Notes under the pieces: generated by a model
Databases searched by the model: none
Told to the model about the DNA's origin: nothing
What the model saw: only the letters and a program-made list of their open reading frames with translations
Translations under genes and position numbers: made by a program
Source of the DNA: Theodoxus fluviatilis
Lineage: Eukaryota; Mollusca; Gastropoda; Cycloneritida; Neritidae
Assembly (NCBI GenBank): GCA_034096865.1
Contig: JAWQFJ010012246.1
Span: forward strand, 10,001-74,000
DNA: 64,000 nt
Direction of reading: 5' to 3'
Shown: positions 56,712-64,000 of the stretch, piece after piece
Layout: each line of letters begins with the position of its first letter
Numbering within the stretch: position 1 is the stretch's first letter

Positions 56712-59700
56712 GGTTTTATCCCTAACTCACTGATGGTGTAGGAACAACTATGAGGACTGGCCGACTATTCAATAACCCCAGTTTGAGCTACACGAAGCAC
56801 ATATACTACTGTTACAATCAGAGGATAGCGTTACCTAATGTTCTGCTCAGGGCATCATTCCTCTTCAGTGAATTATACAATCCATTTGACCTAAATTTCA
56901 GTCCTACGGGTAGGAAAGGGTTAAAATGCAGATTCAGGAGTCTAGTGTAAAACCCTCAACTTGCCTGCATCCCAGTTCAAACATCCAAGGACCATGCATG
57001 CCTACGTACCATTAAAATGCAAGTGAAATGTAATTACTACACCCACAAAACAATGTTACCTCAGGCAACTTTACACTCATAATTTCATATAAGGACACAC
57101 AATCAAAAGCAAGCCTACACAAGATTACCTGGGGACAAGCTAGAGTGGGCAAAGCGAAAGGATACGATAATATTCCATGGTCCAAGTCGTACCCAGGTGG
57201 GAATGAAGCCCTTGTACAGCGCCATGAAACCCTCAGAGCGTACAGTCTGGAAACAGGAGAGAGCAAACATACAGCTACAACAATCATGGTAGAATAGCAC
57301 ACATCATTAGCAACATCTGGCACTATCTGATAAAATCATACAATTCAAGTTGTGTCATTGTCCATATAACACAGATAGAAACATGGTGTTATTACATTTG
57401 TTAGAGTAATAAAGTATGATACAATTGCATGCTATCTTATTTTATGGCCTATGATTAGTGTGTGGACTCCATAACTTGAGCGATGTGATTGAGTTAATTA
57501 ATGTTGAACTTCTTGTACGTTTCTGTTTTTGTATGTATGTATTATGTTTGTGCCACCGACAAAACGAATGTCCTTGTACAATGAGGACAATAAAGTATCT
57601 TGTATCTTGTAATTCAACCAATGCATAGGAGAAAAATAGTGTTTTCTGCAGGCAAACACACACACAATCACATGCACACACACACACAATCACCTGCACA
57701 AACACACACACACATACACCATTTCCTATTGAACAGTAATTCAACGAATTATTTGATTAAAAATACTTGAGATCATGATATTTGACAACAGAGGTATTTG
57801 GGCTGAAAGAGGTCCAGCATGGATAGATGGATTTAAAGAGATGAGCAGAATTATTTGCAATGAACAGCTGTGTCCAAAAGGACAGCAGGAGCTAAACAGG
57901 CAAAACAAAGAGAAAAAAAGAGAGATAAAACCAGTTTCTGTTTTTAATATACTGTGTATTAATTTATGATAAGTCAATGCTTCAAAAGTATGCAAGTCTT
58001 CAGTTATGATTACCTACAGAAATAACTGTACCCATAGAAGCAAAAGTTTATTTAAATAATGATTATCAAAAGTGGTATCAATATGCAAAGGATACACCAC
58101 CTTCATGAAAAGCATCAGACTGGAAACAATTTATTTCCAAGAAAAATACCAACATTACAGCATCAAACAAGTGCTAAGAAACACAGATGGCCAGACAACT
58201 GCACTAACGATAGGTGGATGTCCTACAATAGGAAATCCAATCACAACTGCAAAAACTCAGTCTAGCGAGACAAAAACTCTGTAGAGCTTTCACAATACGT
58301 GTACTACAGGAACATAGGTCTCCACACAGCAATGTTGGAAAGACGTCCTGTGTAATTTCACATGACACGCGTACCTGGACGAAGCAGTCAGCAGCAGATG
58401 TGTAGATGGCTGGGGACACACCTCCTACCCCTACCGACGCCTTGAGCTTCTGCTGGTTCATCAGGCGTGTCTGTAACGACCAAGACCAGACCCCGTCTGA
58501 GAGCAAGTCCCCATATCATACAGTGGCCTGAGGCAGACAGGCAAGTGATGGTGCAAGAGCTTTGTCACAAGTCTCTCTCTTCCCAAAATGAAACACCCAA
58601 CCCAATGTCATCTTTGTCAAAAGTCGGGTCTTGTCGGTCCTTCTGTTGTGACTGCGTTTAAAACAAGAATCATCCACACATTTTTATTTACCATGCAGCT
58701 AGCCGAGTTATCTGAGGTACAGAGTTTTGCACACTAAATCACAATAATCTACAATGTTTGGTATTAATGATTGGGCATTTTAAAATCTAACACCTAAAAA
58801 TAAAATAAAAAGCACAAGCATAAATTCAAACACAAGTTTATATTCCCTAGCAAATAGAAATATTGTTGTTCTACTATGTCATAGGTAGAATCAGTCCATC
58901 ACCATTCCCAGAAACCTTTTGTAGAATGTCAGTCTCACTGTCGGTCAAAGTGATTACATAACTAATACCAAGAGAACAGCCAGCTCCAAGAGAAGAAAGA
59001 GAATTCACTTTTAATTGTCATTATTTAGATCCTACTTAATTGGGTGATCTAACATAGTATTACTTAAAATCAACATTTTTTTTTAAAAAGGTTCCATCAT
59101 TCTGTTTGTGTATGCCACATTTCCCCACACTCCTATCATAGCATTTACTGCTTTACTTTTATTTCCCAATCATGCATACTCAACTCTTTTTTCCACGACA
59201 TAAATTATTTCATGCAGAGGTTACATAAGGCTTGTTCAGGAGTACGAAGTGATGTATGAGTGCTTCATGTTGGCAAATGAGCACTGTTTGCCTCTCGTCA
59301 ACACCTGCCCCCTGTGGGTTCGGGGTAAGAATTGACTCACCGCGTCTCCCTACGCGATTCGTAAGAGGCGAATAACTAGGGACGCCGTGACGGGACTATG
59401 TTTACTCTAAACTGTTCTAGCGACTTTCGTGCTTAATGGCCTTACATAGCCTACAAAGGCTGATAGGCCGTAAAACTCCATCCATCCATCCATCCATCGT
59501 GAACACCTACAAATTTAGTGAAGCTCTTCACTTGTTAAAGGGAGGTAAATCTTCTGCGCTGCATGTCATGTTGCTAGAAGCTAGAGAAAGTGTTTTCTGT
59601 GCCACAGACATCGTTTATGCACGTTTACATGTATTCTGCATGAATAAAGTCCACTACTGTGTCATCCTTACCTGCCATTACTCGCGCATACAGAGCGCTT

Positions 59701-62700
59701 GGGGCAAATAAAGCCCGTTCCAGTCCCAAAATGGTGTTTCTGAGGGTTATTTTACGCATTGATGGCCACGGGATCGAAGACGCTATTTTGAAAATCGTGT
59801 GAATCACCTCGGATGCGTGCTTGTCTGTGATGCACAACCCTGAGTGAAGCAAGCCCCAAAATTGCTGTTCGGGAGTGAAACACGTGGAGCGCTTCGCAGC
59901 GCTGTGCCTCCAAAACAAGCCTGAACTTTTATTTGTCTTCCTAAATTTTCAATTCACAAAAAAGGGGGGGGGGGGGGGGTAGCCGGGGTCGGACTGACAA
60001 CAGTACAAAAGATAAGTCGTGACAATGCTTCCGACTGATTGAATTCTTTCAATGTTTCAATGTTTTTACTATACTGCCTTTAGAATTCTGTATACACTAA
60101 TAGTTGATTATAAAAAACTTGGTTGGGAGTGAATGATAGTTTTAGAATATGAAGAGGCTAGATATCAGATCATGTCATGCAGAAACAATCAAACTGCTTT
60201 GTAATATGAGAGAGGTCACTAGCATTTTTTCTTTCTTTATACCCAGGAATCTTAAATCTTTGTTTGTCTTTTGGTATTTTTAGAGTAGAACAAGTACTGA
60301 TCATTCAGAATGGTTGAAATCCACATAATCAATCAGTTAAATCTGAAGGAAAACATGAGTTTGGGTGATGTTTCTCTAGGCTTTATAACACGTCCTGTCT
60401 AAATCAACGATGCCAAATTAAACATTTCTCAGACTGCAGACAAGTGAACTACAGAAAAAATTGGAACCACCTACATAAGCACTGGTCAGATCTATTCATT
60501 TTTCAACATTCTCCCTCCGGAATTGAACACCTCTCTGCGGAGCTGGCTGCCTCTGAGTGTGTGACAAAGCTCTACAGAGACAGGCATGGGACACCAGAAG
60601 ACATGAGAGTGAGAGATGATGGAGGAAGGGTGGAGGAGCAGGAGAGCCAACACTCAAAATGTCCAGTAACGAATCTAGGACTAGGCCATATTCAAAGGGA
60701 GGTAACTACAACCCACTACTGATGGCAGGATAGGAGGGGCACAGCCAAGCCGCGCGTGCCCCTTGAGCTAGCCTCCATGACAGCCTGTGGGTTCAACTCT
60801 TGCCTCTGGACATCAGCTGTGTCAGCTCAGAGTGATACCTGGCCTAAACCTTCAAAGACAAAACCCGTCGGGCATTTGAAGGCATCCAGTGGTCCCAAAG
60901 CAGACCATCTGGAAAATTACATCAGGAACGAAGTCAGTTTACACAAATCCTGTACAAGCTAGTCTTCAAAATATGCATCATGTCTTTAAATTCTTTTATT
61001 GATGTTCACACTCATGAGGGCATAAATGATTTTAAATAGTTTCCACAAGGAATGCTGCTATAGGTATGATGTAGGGGGGAAAAAAGACAGTGGGATCATC
61101 CAGAAATCATTCAACACATAAGTGACAAAGGCGTGGCACACATAGCATTTAAAACTGGACATATGCTGAAAAAACCATCAGATTTGTTGACTGGCCACCA
61201 TCAGTGCCAACAGTAGTTAATCATGTTCGCAGACTACATTTCCAGTGAGACCTGCCAACATCACAAAGCCCCTAATGCAGAGTTGAAATGATGCAGGGGA
61301 TGGTCATTAAAAACTGAGATACGCTGTCTCCGTATTGCTCGTCACTGAGGCATCTGCTAACCCCACGACAGCTGTGATGCAGTATGAGAATCTCCATTCA
61401 ATGTGTGATAGACAATCCTGATTAGTATCGTCACTGCCTGATGCATACTGAAGCAGCAACGCCTCACAACCTACAATAGCCTGGCATGTAAAATCAGATA
61501 ACTTTGCCTGAAGATGGAGAAATCTATTATTACTCCCACAAGTTTCTACTGGTTGGCACTGATGGTATAATGGCCATTACTTCACAGCAATTAAGCTTTC
61601 ATAAGGATCCATCTCATTTCACCCTTCTGCACTAATTAACACGATTCTAATAATATTCACATAATGTCATCGTCCTTCTGGAAGAAAATAAGGTCTGAAT
61701 TATACTAATCATTTTACATTTTAACAATTTTTAAAAAGCATGTCACATTTCAAAATAACAAAAAGACAAGGAAGTCAATCAGGATATTAGCACTGCTCTT
61801 CAAATAATCATATCACGCAATGTGGATGTATACTTTTCATCTACATTTGCAACATGGCATCAACTGTTCTTGTCTTGAAGAGTTGAACTGTCATGCAAGG
61901 TGCAATCCCCCCCAATGAGCCAATGCACTATATCACTATTACTGAAGAGCGGTACCAACAACCTCAGGTACTGTAATAAATGAGTCAGATTTAAAAATTA
62001 AACCAAAAAAAAGTGTATCTCACCTTGACAACATCAATGGGGTTGGAGGCAATGGCGCCAGCAAGGCCAGCTAGAAAACTGGAGCTATCATCAAAAAAAG
62101 AAAATAGTTGCATTAATCATCACAGCAGTTATGCCAAGTTGGGCTGACAGAGTAAGGAGTGTAGTTTGCAAATTCACAAAGAAGAGAAAATCTAAGCACT
62201 AAAGCCCACATCAAGCAAAATGCTTTATACGTTTCTCAGCATCTCTTTCACCTTAGAAACTCTGATCTTTTCACAACAGATTGGATTGGAATGATAGTGT
62301 TTTACTGCCTATCAGCCTTTGTAGGCTATGTAAGGCCATTAATTAAGCACGAAAATCACTAGAACAATTTAGAGTAAAGGCAAATCAAGTCAGGGTGTCC
62401 CTAGTCATTCGCCTCATACGAATCGCGTAGGGAGACGCGGTGGGTCAATTCTTACCCCCAACCCATAGGGAGACGCGGTGGGTCAATTCTTACCCTGAAC
62501 CCACAGGGGTATTTTCACAACAGAGAGAGATGCCAAAAATAGTTCAAGACTGTTACTGGCATGCTTCCCAGTTCTATCAAGATGTAAGCTCTCATCATTT
62601 CTTTCTTTCTAGTGAACCACTAATATTCCATTACACAGGTCTACAAGTCTTTAAAAAATTTACTTCAATCAACATTCACTTATGATTCATTCTATATCCC

Positions 62701-63848
62701 CTTGAGGCTGTCAGTGAATTTCACTGGCAAAGACAACACCTGCCACATCCTGCTGCCGGTTACTCTGCTCACATGAAGTGCGTGGACTTGGTGTCGCCCA
62801 TGTGGCCCGAGTGGATGAGGTGCTTCTTGCACAGGTCGTAGGCTGGTAGCTCCACTCCGGCAACCACCGCGGCCCTCTGGGCTGTCGGGCCCACTCCCTG
62901 CAATGGACCATCCGCATCAGACCATATCCCAGCCGGCAGTTCCGTCTTTGCTGGTATTGCTGCCCTTAAGTGTGTCAGTTGTGGCATGAGCTCTTCAAAC
63001 TCATGGGTCAAAAAGTAGCAGTTGAGGTATATGTTGTTTACACACCACATGGCTACATATCCATCCTTGAAAATGGAACTGCATGTATTCTCTGTTGGTT
63101 TAACATGAAAATTTATCTTTCTATCTGTGCATGACAGAGGATAGGTTCTCCCCCCATGCGCACATTGCTTACTGCCTGGAAATTTGCATTCACACTCCAT
63201 GCACTTCGTGCTTTTCAACAACTACACCAAATGACTTAATGAGTGGATGAGCTTTACGGCCAATAAGCCTTTGCAGGCTATGTAAGGCCTGGAATCATGG
63301 AATCGGTAAAACAATCTAGAGTATGCATATGTTAAGTCACGATGTCCCTATTGGTTTGCCTCCAATGGATCATGTAGGGAGACACGGTGGGTCTATTCTC
63401 ATCCCCAGCACACAGGGGTGGGGATGAGAATACAGGTTGGAATGAGTGTATCATGATGGCAGTCTGCCAGGCATACAGCTGGGAATGTGTCCATCATGAT
63501 GGCAGTCTGCCAGGCATACAGCTTGGAATGTGTCCATCATGATGGCAGTCTGCCAGGCATACAGCTTGGAATGTGTCCATCATGATGGCAGTCTGCCAGG
63601 CATACAGCTTGGAATGGGTCCATCATGATGGCAGTCTGCCAGGCATACAGCTTGGAATGGGTCTATCATGATGGCAGTCTGCCAGGCATACAGCTTGGAA
63701 TGGGTCCATCATGATGGCAGTCTGCCGAGCCAGGGAAGTCACAACTCACCCGCCACAGGCCATTGACTCCCTCCTCCCTGTAGATGTGCAGGAAAGACTG
63801 CAGCATGCTTCGGCCCTTCTCCGACTTCCCTCTCGCCTGCATCCGCAC
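55886..63848 (-). CDS. SLC25A30: Mitochondrial carrier, SLC25A14/SLC25A30 (UCP5/KMCP1) group, partial
   Basis: Six minus-strand exons, 63750-63848, 62773-62897, 62024-62084, 58375-58470, 57166-57246 and 55886-55924, join in frame to 166 residues ending in TGA. All introns are GT-AG. They cover repeat modules 2 and 3: VRMQARG follows the (missing) module 2 Px[DE]xxK signature, [20 protein letters not shown] and [17 protein letters not shown] are module 2 helices, NPIDVVKTR is the module 3 signature, and [34 protein letters not shown] is the C-terminal helix. The LGPWNIIFF ending separates this group from UCP1-3 and UCP4. The vertebrate proteins are about 290-325 residues, so about 125 or more N-terminal residues lie right of the window. 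Inner-membrane anion transporter; KMCP1/UCP5 are reported to carry inorganic anions and dicarboxylates. Invertebrates often have one gene for both vertebrate paralogues, so the exact symbol is uncertain. Confidence 0.92.
56126..56712. repeat. CTGT/CTGC tetranucleotide tract
   Basis: About 580 bp of CTGT units mixed with GTGT, CTGC and CCGC/CCGT variants. It lies in the last intron of the carrier gene. All three plus frames remain open; artefact. Confidence 0.97.
57166..57246 (-). CDS. SLC25A30: Carrier exon, module 3 second half
   Basis: Acceptor TTTCCAG on minus; 27 codons [20 protein letters not shown] and LGPWNII; donor GTATCC, a weak but valid GT donor. Phase 0 on both sides. Confidence 0.93.
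57655..57720. repeat. Interrupted CA microsatellite
   Basis: CA repeats with AATCAC interruptions. Confidence 0.9.
58375..58470 (-). CDS. SLC25A30: Carrier exon, start of module 3 loop
   Basis: Acceptor GTTACAG on minus; 32 codons [20 protein letters not shown] and [12 protein letters not shown]; donor GTACGC. It joins NPIDVVK to TR to complete the P-x-D-x-x-K-x-R signature. Confidence 0.93.
58471..59295 (-). other. Carrier intron, nothing recognised
   Basis: AT-rich sequence without recognisable exon or repeat. Confidence 0.6.
59296..59510 (+). mobile_element. CATC-tailed SINE-like element, copy 7
   Basis: Starts near CCCCCTGTGGGTTCGGGGTA at about 59308, keeps CGCGTCTCCCTACGCGATTC and AGAGGCGAATAACTAGGGAC, and ends in CATC units at about 59497. 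Imperfect flanking duplication around CGT(C/G)AACACCT. Inserted in the carrier intron, antisense to the gene. Confidence 0.88.
59511..62023 (-). other. Carrier intron, no exon recognised
   Basis: Holds a poly-G run at 59965-59979 and unique-looking sequence. The open frames at 60444-60962 show no family features. Confidence 0.5.
62024..62084 (-). CDS. SLC25A30: Carrier exon, module 3 first helix
   Basis: C completes Ile, then [20 protein letters not shown]; donor GTGAGA. The acceptor on minus is GATAG. Confidence 0.93.
62268..62524 (-). mobile_element. CATC-tailed SINE-like element, copy 8, with 13-bp target-site duplication
   Basis: Body 62281-62511, flanked by perfect TTTTCACAACAGA at 62268-62280 and 62512-62524. 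The 5' end carries a tandem duplication of about 38 bp (GGGAGACGCGGTGGGTCAAT twice, at about 62430 and 62468). The tail is decayed to TTGGATTGG. Confidence 0.92.
62773..62897 (-). CDS. SLC25A30: Carrier exon, module 2 second half
   Basis: Acceptor CCTGCAG on minus. 41 codons [41 protein letters not shown] plus AT of Ile; donor GTGAGC. Confidence 0.94.
63237..63417 (-). mobile_element. CATC-tailed SINE-like element, copy 9 (diverged)
   Basis: TACGGCCAATAAGCCTTTGC, AGGCTATGTAAGGCC, GTAGGGAGACACGGTGGGTC and CACAGGGG on plus. In the carrier intron, directly left of the 43-bp repeat. Confidence 0.8.
63439..63727 (+). repeat. 43-bp repeat, about 6.7 copies
   Basis: Units start at 63439, 63482, 63525, 63568, 63611, 63654 and 63697; each contains CATCATGATGGCAGTCTGCC and AGGCATACAGCT. 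It ends about 17 bp from the splice donor of the neighbouring carrier exon. Confidence 0.96.
63750..63848 (-). CDS. SLC25A30: Carrier exon, module 2 first half (first exon inside the window)
   Basis: Acceptor TCTGTGCAG on minus; 33 codons [20 protein letters not shown] and [13 protein letters not shown]; donor GTGAGT. Phase 0 on both sides. Confidence 0.94.
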
Positions 63849-64000
63849 CTGCACAGAGGAACAAGCTGTTGCATTATGGGAGACAAGGGGAGTTACTTCA
63901 TCACAATGTGGCCACACAGAGGGTCTCATATCACATCCTGTGAAGTACACAAAGTTTTTTCACAGCATATGTAGAATATAGAGGTGGTAGAAACTGATGC

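Noticed and set aside
56082..56741. Three Cys/Val/Ser-rich frames of about 200 codons
   Set aside because: Artefacts of the CTGT tetranucleotide tract.
57121..57165. Read-through of the exon at 57166 ([12 protein letters not shown])
   Set aside because: The carrier C-terminus continues with [10 protein letters not shown] in the exon at 55886-55924; the read-through is intron.
62898..63221. Upstream extension of the open frame into carrier exon 62773-62897
   Set aside because: Sequence before [11 protein letters not shown] does not match carriers, and a CCTGCAG acceptor marks the exon edge.

Overview
This is eukaryotic nuclear DNA from an animal, most likely a mollusc and probably a gastropod (an inference from the protein sequences, small exons in long introns and repeat load; no species can be named). 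Exons are short and separated by introns of up to about 10 kb. The remainder is dominated by simple repeats, minisatellites and dispersed mobile elements. Most long open frames here are translations of tandem repeats, not genes.

Five protein-coding genes can be supported. (1) 1087-1298 (+): last coding exon of a major-facilitator (SLC16/monocarboxylate-transporter-like) gene whose body lies left of the window. (2) 13425-14816 (-): WDR53, a WD-repeat protein with its whole coding region in one exon. (3) 15520-36388 (+): AMMECR1, five coding exons, 232 residues, complete. WDR53 and AMMECR1 are head to head with 703 bp between their start codons. (4) 46636-49085 (+): EMC5/MMGT1, a subunit of the ER membrane protein complex, four coding exons, 106 residues, complete. 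(5) 55886-63848 (-): the last six coding exons of a mitochondrial carrier of the SLC25A14/SLC25A30 (UCP5/KMCP1) group; its 5' exons lie right of the window. EMC5 and the carrier are convergent. The genes do not form an evident pathway.

Mobile elements: at least nine copies of a roughly 185-bp SINE-like element with a CATC-repeat tail, four with perfect 12-13 bp target-site duplications; three copies of a roughly 0.8-0.9 kb element packed with the extended nuclear-receptor half-site TCAAGGTCA; a decayed LINE reverse transcriptase inside AMMECR1 intron 1; a 5'-truncated LINE with an ACTGA-repeat tail and a 12-bp target-site duplication at 45.1-45.7 kb, plus a second fragment of that family at 47.5 kb; a decayed Tigger/pogo DNA transposon in AMMECR1 intron 4; and a 258-bp foldback element just upstream of the exon at 1087.

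Tandem repeats: a 4.1-kb minisatellite (2.85-6.97 kb); a roughly 59-bp minisatellite that starts inside the last codons of WDR53; a 1.5-kb almost G-free C-rich tract in AMMECR1 intron 2; a 1.35-kb CCA/CAC tract in intron 3; and a 580-bp CTGT tract in the last intron of the carrier gene. Two tandem arrays duplicate splice sites: four copies of the AMMECR1 exon 4 donor and five copies of the EMC5 exon 3 acceptor. No RNA gene, CRISPR array or bacterial-type system was seen.
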